A model generated the notes under the pieces. It searched no databases. It worked only from the letters and a program-made list of their open reading frames with translations, and was not told the origin of the DNA. Shown one piece after another: positions 1 to 11,041 of a stretch of 64,000 bases of DNA. Source of the stretch: Ilyonectria destructans (Eukaryota > Ascomycota > Sordariomycetes > Hypocreales > Nectriaceae); contig JAHEWK010000018.1 in NCBI GenBank assembly GCA_020740775.1, positions 310,001 through 374,000 on the forward strand, read 5' to 3'. Each line of letters opens with the position of its first letter. Position 1 is the stretch's first letter. Position numbers and translations under genes: made by a program.

Positions 1-1700
1 ATAGCCAGTTGCTATATTATATAGAACTTCTTAGTATATTATATAGTAATAGTAAGCTTTACCTAAGGGCTGTATTTATATATAATAGGTCGATAATATT
101 TATTATATACTATTATATAGCAAAAAGGGCTACTAACTGTAAGTTTATTATTGCCTGCTTTCTATCTGTCCAGCTTGGCTATATACTCTATAAGTATCTT
201 ATCTATATCCAGCTGTTTATAGAGATACTCTATTATAAGAGGGAACTAGAAGTACTAATTAAAGCTCTTAATTTCTCCCTACTCTTCTATAAGGGGTTAG
301 ATACCAGTAGCAAGCTCTAGCAAACTGGCTATCTTACTGTAATACTGAAGGAGGCAATATTAACAGTCTGGCACCACTCTATTAACTTGCAGCAGTTCCG
401 CTAGCTATATATTAGTATTACTGAGAAGTATATCTATAAGGTATATAAGCTATTTAACCAATTTAATAATAAAAGTATAAGTATAACTAGAAATATAATC
501 TTTATATAGCAGAGTAGCTATTATCTATTATAGTAAGCTGCTACCTATAGTCTAGATAGAGTGTTTCCAACTAAATTACAGCTATAGCTTCTTAAACTCT
601 ATTAATAGGCCTCTTTAAGATAGTATAAGTTTATTTATCTGCCTAGCTATATTGCCAGTATATCAGCCGTAAAGAATCCTTCTTTAAGGTTAGTTATCCA
701 GCCAGGCTATTCTACCTATTATAGAGATAGGGATTTAGAGGCAACTATACCAGTAGTAGCTGCTCCAGCATAAAAGGCTACAGGCTAAGCCTCCTTAGCC
801 CCTTCTAATAATAATAGACACCACTCCTATAGGCAGCAAATAGTAAACTGAAGCTCTAGTAAACCCACACCTAAGTAAGCCACCCAACCTTAACAATACT
901 AGCAGGCTGGTTAAGACCTATATACTTATAGCAGTAGCTCGGATAGAGAAGCAGCAGGAGAGTATAAGTATATAACCACATCATCCAACCAGATATATCC
1001 AGAGGACGAAGAGGTAGTCAGTTATAAGTCTCAATAACAATATCACTAAATCCCTCAGGATAAACCTACCTGCTACCGCCATCCCGCCAAGAGATTAAGG
1101 CACCAAAGAGGCAAGTCACAAGACGCAATACCGCTTCCAAAACGAAGCCGCCCTATTCTGCCACCCCTCAGCACTAAGCTTAACCGAGATTGCAAGCCAG
1201 AGCAGCCAAGATAAAAAGGCCGAGAACCACCTCAAAAACAATAGAGAGATTGGCTACTATTTGGGCATATTAATAACTTTCTAAATATCCACTCAGTAAA
1301 CAATTAACAGGCAATACTAGACTATCTTTAAGGTCGGTATAATATTAGTAATAATAAGAATACAGCAAGCACTCAGTCTAGAGTATAGCGGCTAAATAAT
1401 AAGTTAGAGTATTAGAGGACTATTAGTTGCCAGTTCTGCTTTATTCATAATAAGCCTGGCCTTAATTATAAGCTTAATAACTGCATAACCGCCAGTTCTA
1501 ATGCAGCTCGGCAACTACTCAGCTGGTTAGAAACCTGCCATCTGGACAGATTCAGACGAATACCTAGCCTCTGTAGCCTCTGCGCTGAGACCGACAAGAC
1601 CTAACCATTAGGTTGCTGGTAGTATAGATATACTACCAGTACTCTCAACCAATTAAAATCCTGCGCACAGACGTACCGCCCGGACCGGGGGGGTAAACTA
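1..1700 (+). repeat. RIP-decayed repeat remnant
   Basis: AT-rich DNA with stops in every frame. Scattered reading is still visible on the plus strand. Around 1430-1500 there is a Cys-x2-Cys followed by a downstream His/Cys-like spacing, and around 1535-1600 a second Cys pair, suggesting a decayed zinc-knuckle or helicase-associated protein of a mobile or subtelomeric repeat. Remaining C is mostly before T and remaining G mostly after A, as expected after RIP. The open frame at 9-320 has no recognisable domain and is probably fortuitous. The element class is not determined. Confidence 0.55.
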
Positions 1701-1886
1701 CCAGTAGTAAACTACCAGTAGTAAACTACTAAAAATCCCACAAGCCAATCAGCATCGAGAAAATAAATTCAAGCGGGGCCCTCAACCCTAATCTGTGCGG
1801 CCCGGAGAGAGGGTTAAGGGTTAAAGAAGCTGGGATTTTTCAACTGTATATATATGGAATAATACTATTTTCTCTCTTTTAACCTG

Positions 1887-1929
1887 CCCCCCCCCCCCCC
1901 CCCCCCCCCCCTCTTATCTCCCCCCCCCC
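1887..1929. repeat. Poly-C tract
   Basis: An uninterrupted run of 25 C (1887-1911) is followed after eight bases by a second run of 10 C (1920-1929). It sits between the decayed repeat and the minisatellite. Long C runs are unusual in otherwise AT-rich DNA and may also mark an uncertain assembly length. Confidence 0.95.
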
Positions 1930-2170
1930 TTTTAGCCTAAGAGATTAGGATGGGATTCTGCTTTCTATACTATTATTATAGTATATTCTATACTTCAGCT
2001 ATAAGTATTTAGAATCCTACTATTCTTATACTCTACCTCCCTCCCTTTCTTCTTCCTTCTATCTATATTGAGATAGAAAGTAGCAGCTATAGAATATAAG
2101 TAAAAAGAAAATAGATAGAATTAGATTAAAATAAGTTAATCTTAGAGGAGAGGACTCTATCTATAAGTTA

Positions 2171-2778
2171 ATAATAGCAGAGAATAGGTAGGATGGAATT
2201 AAATAGTATCCAGAGGGACTAATATCCCTATATATTCTATCTCTATCTTAAGGTATACTATCCCCTAAATCTATCTACAATTGGATAATAGCAGAGAATA
2301 GGTAAGATGGGATTAAATAGTATCCAGAGGACTAATATCTCTATATATTCTATCTTAAGGTATACTATCCCCTGAATCTATATATAATCGGATAATAGCA
2401 GAGGATAGATAAAATGGAATTAAATAGTATCTAGGGAACTAATATCTCTATATATTCTATCTTAAGGTATACTATCCTCTGACTCTATCTATAAGTAGAT
2501 AATAGAAGGGGATAAAGAGGATATAATTAAGTGGTATTTAGGGGACTGACATCCCTATATATTCTATCTTAAGGTATACTGTCCCCCAACTCTATCTACG
2601 ATTGGATAACAGCAGGGGATGGAGAGGATATAATTAAGTGGTGTTTAGAAGACTGACATCCCCATACATTCCGTCTCAAGGTATACTGTCCCCCGAACCT
2701 ATCTACAATCGGACAATGGCAGAGGACAGGTAAGATAGGATCGAGTGGTATCCGGGGGACTGACGTCCCTATGCATTC
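2171..2778. repeat. 107-bp minisatellite, six units
   Basis: Units start at 2171, 2285, 2392, 2499, 2606 and 2713. The first is 114 bp through a small internal duplication, the next four are each 107 bp, and the sixth is cut off after about 65 bp. Each unit opens with ATAATAGCAG-like sequence and carries the GGTATACT core. Base composition changes along the array: leftmost units have T/A where the rightmost have C/G. A partial unit precedes 2171. Confidence 0.93.
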
Positions 2779-2780
2779 CT

Positions 2781-2798
2781 AACCGCTAGTCTGCGGTT
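2781..2798. other. Hairpin at the minisatellite end
   Basis: AACCGC (2781-2786) and GCGGTT (2793-2798) form a perfect 6-bp stem with a 6-nt loop, just where the minisatellite stops and GC-rich unique DNA begins. It may mark a junction; no function is shown. Confidence 0.4.
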
Positions 2799-2844
2799 AT
2801 CCTACGGTACCCGCTATACCATAGGATGACTGTTTCCTGCCACC

Positions 2845-3100
2845 CTATTGGCGGCCGCTGCGGGCACAACGTGACGTGCACAGTGCAACCCGAGCCCACG
2901 TTGGTGATGGTGATCCTGTCGCAGCGTTGCCGTCCGGGCCGTTGCTGCAGGCGCTGCGCGGCAAGAGGCCACCGCTGGCTGCCACCGGGGAAGCCAGCGT
3001 CGCCCCGGGCAATGCCAGTGCCAGGACCACGCCGGACTGCAGCAGGGAGCGGATCGAGGGCCTGCCGGCGCGGCGCTTGAAGGCGTACCCGCTCGAGACA
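2845..3100 (-). pseudogene. GC-rich secreted-protein N-terminus-like ORF
   Basis: On the minus strand a frame reads a basic stretch, then a hydrophobic segment ending in an Ala-Ser-Pro motif typical of a signal peptide, then a short Cys-containing stretch, and stops. Overlapping frames are also open because this 250-bp patch is much richer in GC than its surroundings. No family is recognised and no downstream exon could be joined. It may be a fragment of a secreted-protein gene or a chance open frame. Confidence 0.22.
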
Positions 3101-4101
3101 AAGTCCGAAGCTAAGGAGGGATGGTGGATATGCGAAATCTACGACCATGGTACGTCTGACGAACTGATGCTGCGCGCGTATTGTTTTTCTTCTTGCATGC
3201 AGAATCAGGGATTAATATATGGCCTTCTAGATACAATACCAGTCAAGCTTAACCTTGCACTAGCATTGTCGGCGGCAAGAAAGGAAACTGTCAACTATGT
3301 TCCAACGACTTACCCGCCGTTCCTCTCGCGGACGACCAAGCAGGCGGTTGCGAGTACGCATGTTATCCAGCAGTGGCCATCATGGATATCGTCCCACAAC
3401 CTCGATGGGGCCATCCGCATGTGCTCGCTGAGAGACTATAATTATTCATGGTCGAAAAGGTGATCAGAACCAAGAACCAGACGAGAAGCCGTGTCTGTGA
3501 CAATGGGACTCAAAGACTGTCGAATGGAGCATAATGGCCGCTACCGGAAACGCACCTGCGACACGATACGACCATCGAATTTTCACAACTCAAAGAATGA
3601 CTTGCTTGCTCTTCACGGCGGCATTGAAAATGGCCAACCGTCAACGGGAACCTGGCTCCTTGAGTTCGAAACACGTACCTAGAGTGAACTGCCGTCTGTG
3701 CCAGCAGCACCTTCAGCCGCTCAGTTTATCCACGGCACGCCCTATAGCATAAGTGGCAACTCGGACATCAACGACTCCGTCCATTCCTTAACCAACACTA
3801 AGGCTCAGCAATGGGGTTCTTTCGGGGTAGCCATAGTATTTGCTGTCAGTGGAACCCATGGGCCGTGCGGTAGGATCCAAATCCGACGTTTCATAATTGT
3901 TGACTACAGAAACATGCAGATGCTTAAAACAAGGTGTCGATCCTCTGGGGCCACAGCACGGGGCGGCTGATACAACCCTAGCTGCGTCCAAAATCCTTCC
4001 TGTATTAATTCCAAAGACGAGCGCGGAATCGATCCTGTCTTTGCAAGTAGCTCGGATTACTGTGTCTACGCTATTGCACGTATTTACCAGCATAATTTGA
4101 C
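3101..4101. other. No confident gene
   Basis: Normal-composition DNA with several overlapping short ORFs on both strands. The minus-strand frame 3788-4105 is the longest plausible one but starts at GTG and has no recognised domain. It directly follows the stop of the minus-strand broken gene at 4102-4589 in another frame, so it could be a displaced part of that gene. Confidence 0.4.
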
Positions 4102-4589
4102 TCACACGCAGTACCAGCCGAAGACAAAGTCGTCCTCGTAGTCGGCCAACACATCCGGAGCCTTGAGGGGGGGTGGGTCATTGCCGTTCATCTTACAGAA
4201 CCGGATGTCGTGGTGATCCTCGCAGAAACGATGGCCTGGGTAGATCTCGGTGACCGCAGAGACCGGAACGCCCGGCTTGAAGACGCACGCCTTCGGAAGC
4301 CTGGCTAAGCTAATATCGTTGCTATCAATCGACAGGGTCACAACCTTCTGGTATTGGTCAATGGTGAGAATTGCCCCTTCAAGCCCGGGGCCTTGGCGCC
4401 GGTGCAGGACCGAAACTGCACCTTGTTTTCTGGAAAAGGGAAATCCACCTCCAGCTGAGCCGGATACGAGCCTTTCCTGCGAATGCAGTCTACTCCGCTG
4501 TCGCCGTATTTCTCTCTAGCATCGGATCTGGCTGAGAAGAAGTCGCCGGTGGCTACCCAATCCTTACCTTGGCAGCCATCAAGAGACAA
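4102..4589 (-). pseudogene. Broken gene for a Cys-containing unknown protein
   Basis: Two minus-strand frames abut near 4380. The first (4589-4338) and second (4341-4102, open upstream to the junction) join into one plausible protein if a single base is supplied in the GGGG run around 4380. This points to a one-base deletion, or an unrecognised short intron. The joined product has several Cys residues, and the C-terminal part is rich in acidic and aromatic residues, ending in Trp-Tyr-Cys-Val. A possible upstream exon is seen at about 4660-4730. I do not recognise the family; a small secreted protein is a guess. Confidence 0.35.
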
Positions 4590-4929
4590 CTTAACTCAAG
4601 CACAGCAATCGGGAACCTTGCCCACTCATTCTTCAGTGCGCCAAGACCTGGCGGTAATTAAAATACTCCGCGCAGTCAAAGGCAAGTTCAGTGTTAACAG
4701 TGACGCCTGTGAAGCAATCTGCTCACCAAAAACCGTAATGGGGCGAGTGAGGGTTAACACAGCCCAACATGTTGAGATAACGAGAAGGACCCCGGTACGG
4801 AAGCACCGGCTGGCCCACCATTTCAATGTCAAGCACTTTGATCCCATAGCTGCTCCACATTGCCTAATGCACGTCCTTAAGGGATCGGCCGTTAGCCGGG
4901 ATAGATTTCCCCGACAGAGAGTGGGATGA

Positions 4930-5486
4930 TGTCAACAGCAACGCTATCTATGGATTTATCCAAGGCGACGACGCCTGCCATCCCTACACGGCAGATAACA
5001 CGGAGGTTAGCGTGCTCTTAACCGCCGAGAAGAGGGCCGTGTAGACAGTAAGCCTTAACACGACGTGCATCATCAGATACCTTGAATAGATATCTCGTAT
5101 AATTTTCTGCAGAACAATACTTTCTGACAGTAAACAGTGCGTATGTGCTCAGCAGTCCATTTCTATCATAAATCCATTCCTAAAATAGTTTACCAGAGCT
5201 TATCAGCGTCCAGTGTGCGTAGCACTGCCCCGTCATAGCTTGATCCACTTGCCCTCGGTCTCGCTTTGAGGACCTCTAAAACCGAACGCGAGAGCGAATG
5301 CAAAAATAAGCATGAAATAACATTACTAACCTTTGTTTTTAACTTAACTTAAAATATCTCATCAACAGTTCTACATCTGACATCTAACAAAAGTCTTCCG
5401 GAAACCATCCAGTACAATATTCTCGTTCTTCCCTTGATGCCTCCCAAATCCGTTAAGCCTCCCTATCTCCCAGCTCAACCGGAATA
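4930..5486. promoter_or_regulatory. Intergenic and promoter region of the MARVEL-like gene
   Basis: No gene seen. The last 200 bp before the start codon at 5487 are CT/CA-rich, as in many fungal 5' leaders. No clear TATA box was identified. Confidence 0.35.
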
Positions 5487-6694
5487 ATGGTTGAAATTCT
5501 CCGCAATCGGTATAAAGTGGCAATCCAAGCAATTCAATTACTCTTAGTTGTGACGGTTCTCGTTGTCTCAGTCGTCAGGATGGTTACTCGATCAGCGAGT
5601 GCCCCAAGAAGCCGGGCGGGTACAATGAGTCTCGGAATGGTAATTTCCTCAACGTCCATCCAATGCAGAAATTCCAGCAAAGCTCATGTTACGACTTTAG
5701 AGTGCAAAATCCCTAGTAATCTTGCTCTATGAGATTTTGACGGAACATATCCGGTCTTTGAAAAGATGGCAGAGTCTCAAAGCCTATACAATTCTGAACG
5801 CCTTGGAGATTGTCTTCTGGGGCGCTGTTGTATATTTGACAATTCAGGCCAACACTAAATATTGTGTTGGCACTACTTGTGTCCTTGGCTGGGCTATAGT
5901 GGGACTCGCAATTACCCTCAGGTATTTCAGACAAACGGATGGCGAACCCATCGCCCCGACCAATATGAAGCTAATGAGAAGTTTCAAATAGCATTCTGGC
6001 ATTCTGTATGGCTATAGTCAGCTTTGGAAATTTCCGGAACCTTCGCGAGCAACAAGAGCAGCAAGAGTACCAAGCCGCCTTGAAGGCAAAAGCCAAAGAA
6101 ATTTCTCTCGGGCCCTCACAAGGGACAGAGCAATTGTTTGAACGGGATGGAACCCATGGGAGCCACGGAAGACATGGAAGAGAAACAGTGCAACCAGTCT
6201 CTCCACGGCGTTCAAGCCGTGGATTCCATTCATTCCAAGGACACCCGCCACCCTCTGACAAAGCTCTTCATTACGGAAAAATGTACCCAACTCGAGCAAG
6301 ATTCTCGACCTATGAGATGTATCCTTCACATGGAAACAACTCCCTAAACATTCTGCCCTCGGCGAATAGTCGACATTCCTTCCCTGGGCAACACTCAACT
6401 TATGGAATGAATCCATCTCAGGGGATGCAGAATTTTTATGAGCAACCCGGACATTGGGAGACGCATAGCCATCATAGATTATCCACTCAAGGAGGATATC
6501 CGGCAACAGGGGGTTTTCCAACGTACGTTACCTACCCGTATCAATTTGTTCAATACCCTGCTGGGCAACGAGTGGCAGGATATGCGGAACAACAAGGGGT
6601 AGTGTATGCTGGACAACAAGGGGCCGGATATGCTGACTGGAATGTTGTATCACAGCCTAACGTTAGACACAGCTCTTATCCCATACACAGATAG
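5487..6694 (+). CDS. MARVEL-like four-helix membrane protein with Gly/Tyr/Gln tail
   Basis: Three exons join in frame: 5487-5639, 5701-5921 and 5992-6694, giving 358 residues. Intron 1 (61 bp) and intron 2 (70 bp, branch GCTAATG) have GT-AG borders. Four hydrophobic segments lie at about residues 11-33, 48-65, 77-98 and 105-130, the topology of fungal MARVEL-domain proteins. A roughly 220-residue cytoplasmic tail begins with a basic/Gln coiled-coil-like stretch and continues into low-complexity sequence rich in Gly, Tyr, His, Ser and Gln, ending in three imperfect repeats around Ala-Gly-Tyr-Ala-x-Gln-Gln-Gly. The splicing restores helices 2 and 4 that single ORFs miss, which is strong support for the model. 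The MARVEL assignment rests on topology and helix pattern only. A role in membrane subdomains would be inference. Confidence 0.7.
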
Positions 6695-6916
6695 CGACTC
6701 TTGGATATCATCCTCCTATTATATGCCCTTAGACTGTTTAATATTAATCTAAATATTATGGAGGAAGCTCTAGAGGCCATCTTCCATGTTGCTCCGGTCA
6801 TCTAGGCTAGAATGAAGCTGAGTCAGGAGTAAAGACTTTCCAGTGGTGCCATTCTCGAGAAGGATTTTGGAGCCGTTGACGGGAATTTCTCCCAAGACCA
6901 CATCCCACCGAGAAAC

Positions 6917-7309
6917 TTGCAAGCGGATTTCCCCAATAGAAGACATCAGAGTCATCTTTGGAACTTTGTGGCATCTTGTCTAAAACACGAGTCTCTATCT
7001 ATCCACGCAACCCACTATTTTGACTTGGGCCAACTCAAGTGGCTCAAGTCATCCCAGTCTCGTGGCCTTCGCTCATTGTTGCATCAAAGAATTTTGACTA
7101 GCGTCTCCTCCATCAAAGAGCTACTGCGTCTCCACCCTGAATCCAAAGATTCTCCGCAGTTGCGATGTCTCGACTTGCAAGACGTTAATGTTCACACGAA
7201 CGGTGGAGATTGGTCCGAATTTTTCTATATGAAAAACTACTTTCCCAACCTCGCCATGGGCATCGTGGAGCAGCTTATTTACTTTTCGGGACACGCCAAC
7301 TATCAGTGA
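6917..7309 (+). pseudogene. F-box/LRR-like protein fragment
   Basis: A 130-residue open frame contains a leucine-spaced stretch and the phrase Leu-x-Asp-Val-x-x-His-x-x-Gly-Gly-Asp-Trp-Ser-Glu-Phe-Phe followed by Phe-Pro-Asn-Leu. This is characteristic of the leucine-rich part of many ascomycete F-box proteins, substrate receptors of SCF ubiquitin ligases. No F-box is present upstream and the ORF is short, so this is probably the remnant of a longer gene. Identification is by pattern only. Confidence 0.4.
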
Positions 7310-8076
7310 ATCGCTAGAATATGAGAAAACTGTAATGCGATTTGGTCCGAGCGAGACGAGGACTAGGATGAACTATACGACCTGACGCGATATCTGTTCG
7401 GAAGGGGGCAGGTAGAAGAGGATTTTATCCAGAAAGTATGGAAGGTATATTCGATGATTAGGAAGAAGACTAAGCAAGTATGGAAATTCAGACCTAGAAT
7501 TAAAACAAAATCAAGAGATAAAATATGTTTGAATTAGAACCCGCTCAAAACCTGGCCACAATACTGAGAACTCTAAGGAGTGAGCCTTCAATCTTCGTCG
7601 ACGAGGAGAGAAAGCAACAGAATACCGCTCATCCTCAAAACCACCTCGCTTTTCTTGCATATTCATATGCTTGTGAGTGTCAGACAGCCTGATAGGACCG
7701 GATCCGTGCAGTAACCTCATTTCCGGCTTTCCTAGACAACGCGACCTTCCTTTCTTCCTCAGACCACATCGCAGGCCCTGTGACCACGATCCCGGTCCCC
7801 GGGACCAACAGGGCCCCGGCCCCTGTGCGGCGGCGACGGACTCCCGCCTCCGGCAGCAGCCGTCTTCATCATGTATAAAAGACGGGCTCTAGGCCCGTCC
7901 CTTAGCTAGAAATCAAGATCATCCATCGTCATCAAGCTGTTCCCACCAATCCATCCATTGTCTGATAGTGAGGAAAAACTATTCCATTCAGCTGCCTTTT
8001 TTCGTGGTTTATCTGAAACCTTGAATCCTCGAAACTCAACATTCTTACCAACGTATGGAAAGTCGTTAGCTAGGCC
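7310..8076. other. Gene-free stretch with an orphan core promoter
   Basis: No gene recognised. A TATAAAA box at about 7874 is followed by the perfect hairpin GACGGGC-TCTAG-GCCCGTC (7881-7899) and then by CA/CT-rich sequence resembling a fungal 5' leader. No coding frame follows on the plus strand; the next gene is on the minus strand. It looks like the promoter of a lost gene. Confidence 0.35.
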
Positions 8077-9250
8077 TTAGAATCTTGCGCAACGGTCATT
8101 GATAAAATCGAGATGGCCAGACTCGATGTCGGGAAGGATTTGGCCCTCGCCAGTCTCTCGGCCCCGGAGTCTGTAGTACACCCAACGAGAGAGCGAAGGC
8201 ATCACCTTGCCTCTCTTGGCACCGCGACCTTCGCCACGGGCTTTCTCGTTACTGACGGCCTGCGCCAGGCGCTTCTTCCCTTTGCGTTTTTGTTCTTGGT
8301 CAGACTCTACTTCCTCGTCATCATTGTCGGAAGATCCACAGTCAGAGGAAGAATCGGAGTGCGACCCAGCCTCGGCAATGTCATCCAACTCCTCATCAGA
8401 GAGGCCCAGCAGCATTGTTCCCTCGATGATTCCAAATTGGAAATCTGCCATGAGAGTTCCATCTGTGCCGCGGCAGACATCCAGAGTAAACGTGCTGTCA
8501 CCATGCTCCGACCAACCGTTTGATACTGGTTTGCATTGTACAATGTATGAACCTCGACATCGCTGGAGGTCGAACGATGGAGCTCGCGCCCGCTTAGCAG
8601 AGGTTCCTTTTTGACCCTGGGGGGTTTCACCCTGGCTTGACTGCTTCACGTATTGCCGGTGGGCCTCCATGGCGTTCTCCCACTGGGAATCCTGTTGTTG
8701 CTTCCGGATCTTGGCTGCTTCGGCATCGATGCGCCCAGCTAAACCGCAAACGGCATTGCGATCCCATCTGAGGCACGCGGTTCTATTGTCCCCATTCTCT
8801 CCGTTCTCTGTATGGAGTCCGTTAACTCGTTCCGCGATGCTGTGGAGACTCGATCTGTCATCAAACCCGTGTACCGCCAGTGGCTTTGTTGTCTTCGCCT
8901 GGTCAGGCTGCCCCTCAGTCAGGAAGTAATATTCCATGAAGCGATCCAGGTCCAAGCTTGCTCTTTGACCTGGTGTTGTGCATTTGGCGAATTCGTCGTC
9001 TTCTTGCTGTTTTTTCTTCTCGTCGTAGGCCCGGACGTCGCGTTCCCATGCCTGGTGTAGAGGCTCATAATCGTGTCGCATCGACTTTCCAGGAGAAGCA
9101 CCGGCGCTGGGACACGCCCACACTAAGAGGTGGAGCTTGAGAAGAAATTCCAAGGCATGTGTGCAGCAGCCAAGCTGAAGGAATATTATGGCTAGGACTC
9201 ACCCTGTCTTCGCGAATGGCAAGCTCGAGCAGGTCACGAAGTTGTGACAC
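8077..9250 (-). CDS. Unknown protein with acidic and basic low-complexity tail
   Basis: The main frame (9153-8077) is open for 358 codons. A better N-terminus may come from an upstream exon: a frame through 9250-9203 ends at a GTGAGT donor, and an acceptor at about 9081 joins it in frame at Ser-Met-Arg-His-Asp-Tyr-Glu. That exon has no ATG and runs open into AT-rich DNA at 9260, so the 5' end may have been cut off by a repeat insertion. The protein has a charged N-terminal half, a conserved-looking middle containing Cys-Arg-Gly-Ser-Tyr-Ile-Val-Gln-Cys, then an acidic serine tract followed by a Lys/Arg tract. The last resembles a nuclear localisation signal. Family not recognised. Confidence 0.5.
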
Positions 9251-9256
9251 CTTGGC

Positions 9257-9413
9257 AGTTAAAGCAAACTTGATTAAAAAGAATTAAAAAATATATATAT
9301 AATAACCTACTTACTCTATCTCTTATTCTTATCTGTAACAGTATATATAGATTGTTATGGGTTGTATAATAAGTACTATAATAGTGGACTTTAGAGCTTT
9401 ATAGAAAACACCT
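9257..9413. repeat. Short AT-rich insertion
   Basis: About 150 bp of very AT-rich DNA with an (AT)n run separates the 5' end of the minus-strand gene at 8077-9250 from the 3' end of the glycine-rich gene. It appears to be a RIP-altered fragment of a repeat and probably truncated the first gene. Confidence 0.5.
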
Positions 9414-9842
9414 TTATCTTATAGAAAGTGAGGCAGCTCCTCCATACCCAGCGCCTCCCTTCGCCCCGTCTCCTTCAGCTTTTCCCCCGTACCCATGCCC
9501 GCCACGGAAATCGAAGTCTTCCGGCCTACGTCCTATCTGAGCCTCCACATCTTGCTCTTCTTGGGCCCGAGGGTCTTGGAACCGGCCTACATCGGCGTGC
9601 ACAGAACCACCCATCCCAGGCCCACCCTCCGCTCCGTTTCCCGTGGCATCTCCACCGCGCCCGTGTCCGCCCCGAAGCGAGATGCTCTTCGAGATGGCGG
9701 TTCCGACCTTGCCGACGCGCGAGGTGGGATACTTCCAGGTGCAATAGGCAACGATGGCGCTGGCGAATGCGATGACGGCCGAAATGGAGCCGATGACGAT
9801 GCCGGAGATGTCCGATGCGGACAGCTTGTCGTCACTAGCCAT
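9414..9842 (-). CDS. Single-pass membrane protein with glycine-rich repeats
   Basis: A single-exon 142-residue ORF with a good start context (four A before ATG). Residues about 12-35 form one hydrophobic helix (Gly-Ile-Val-Ile-Gly-Ser-Ile-Ser-Ala-Val) followed by Trp-Lys-Tyr-Pro and a basic patch. Two copies of a glycine unit follow, at about residues 57-80 and 113-137, with the pattern GGHGxGGxAxGxG and then GGxGxGGx. An acidic linker separates them. The same unit occurs in the gene at 13810-14376 on the other side of a pogo element and, in simpler form, at 13201-13380. The helix and the repeats are visible; no function is known to me. It lies tail-on to an AT-rich insertion. Confidence 0.6.
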   Translation of the reverse strand: MASDDKLSASDISGIVIGSISAVIAFASAIVAYCTWKYPTSRVGKVGTAISKSISLRGGHGRGGDATGNGAEGGPGMGGSVHADVGRFQDPRAQEEQDVEAQIGRRPEDFDFRGGHGYGGKAEGDGAKGGAGYGGAASLSIR

Positions 9843-10132
9843 TTTTAGGGGGATCGACGGGCCGGTATGGAAACAAGAAGTGGAGGTCGAAATAAGCTTT
9901 CTTTAAAGGGTGAATGAATAGGCCAAGCTTAATTTATCGCGTAGCTTGTTAACCTATTCAGCTTTGCGAAGGCGCCTGAATTTTTAGAGGGTTTGTGGTT
10001 TGCAGGGAACAAATGATGGCTGGAGGCGCAGACAGAAAATTATTATGTTCCGGTTCCAGGTATGTTGGGGAGTAAAATAAAAAATTGCCACTTCACGCCC
10101 TAAGCATTGGACCAAGCAGGTCTTGCAGGAAG
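9843..10132 (-). promoter_or_regulatory. Upstream region of the glycine-rich gene
   Basis: Unique DNA between the start codon at 9842 and the pogo element. No other gene is seen. No unambiguous TATA box was found. Confidence 0.3.
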
Positions 10133-10134
10133 TA

Positions 10135-10231
10135 CCCGTTGGCATTGTGGGGCCAGCCGCCTACCAACCTCGTCCCGAGGTTGGTCCCAAAAACCCTTGT
10201 CAGGTCCTTTAATCGTTGTCACCCACTTTTT
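10135..10231 (+). repeat. Left terminal inverted repeat of the pogo element
   Basis: 97 bp that are the reverse complement of 12867-12963, ending before a short AT-rich stretch. Preceded by TA. Confidence 0.95.
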
Positions 10232-11041
10232 ATCCCTTAACGCTGTGAAATCGACCATTTCACGATCATGATCTTTCAGGCTTTGCGATATAGTTATTAC
10301 TAGTGGAATATGACTGTAATGTAGCTCGTTGGAAAGCTCTGAAATAGAAGAAAACGATAATATTTACAGGAAATAGCAGAAATCGCACTTTTGGCCTCAA
10401 TTGAGCCGCCCGTTCTGAGGGGCCTATTCAAGCTGCTCGTTATGACCCTGCCGTAACGATATTGCCCTCGCAGCCTCAATGGCCTGTTGCCTATATAACT
10501 CTATAAGGATGTTCTTAATATGCTGATAGCCTGATATCCTTAGTATTATGTCCAGAAGTTGTAGCAAGATGAGGTTATCGTCATTCGAATTATCAGCTGG
10601 ATCTAAAGGTTCTAACGGCAGTAAGGAAGTTATCCCCAATAGTATTCCTAGGCCCAGAAGATTATTGCCGTCTGTATTGTTAAGGCCAATAAGGTTAATA
10701 TTATTATTATTATCTTGGAATGATTTAATACCTTGAAATTCGACCTTATTATTGCTATCCGGCTAGGCGCTTTAATCTATTGTAATAATCAGTCTTGGAG
10801 TATATCGGGCCTATTCTTGGGCTTTAAAAAATGCCTTCTTTAGCCGTTAGCTAAGAATATTGTTATATTCCTTTCTTTAAGTCTTAAGGGTTAGAAATTG
10901 GGGCCGGTTTTCAGTCTTATTAAGCTACTGGTTCCAGGTTAGTTTTAGGTGCCCTTAGGCTATAAGAGACTTATTTTCTTCTTTCTATTGAGCCTTTAGC
11001 GCCTTTATCTCTTGAAGAATAATCGTCTGAGTTGATTGCAG

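Noticed and set aside
2876..3463. Plus-strand ORF of 195 codons across the GC-rich patch
   Set aside because: It has no motif, its composition follows the local GC shift rather than a protein, and it runs through two very different DNA types. Judged fortuitous.
8113..9140. Several plus-strand ORFs opposite the unknown minus-strand gene
   Set aside because: They are antisense shadows of the 358-codon frame and lack motifs.
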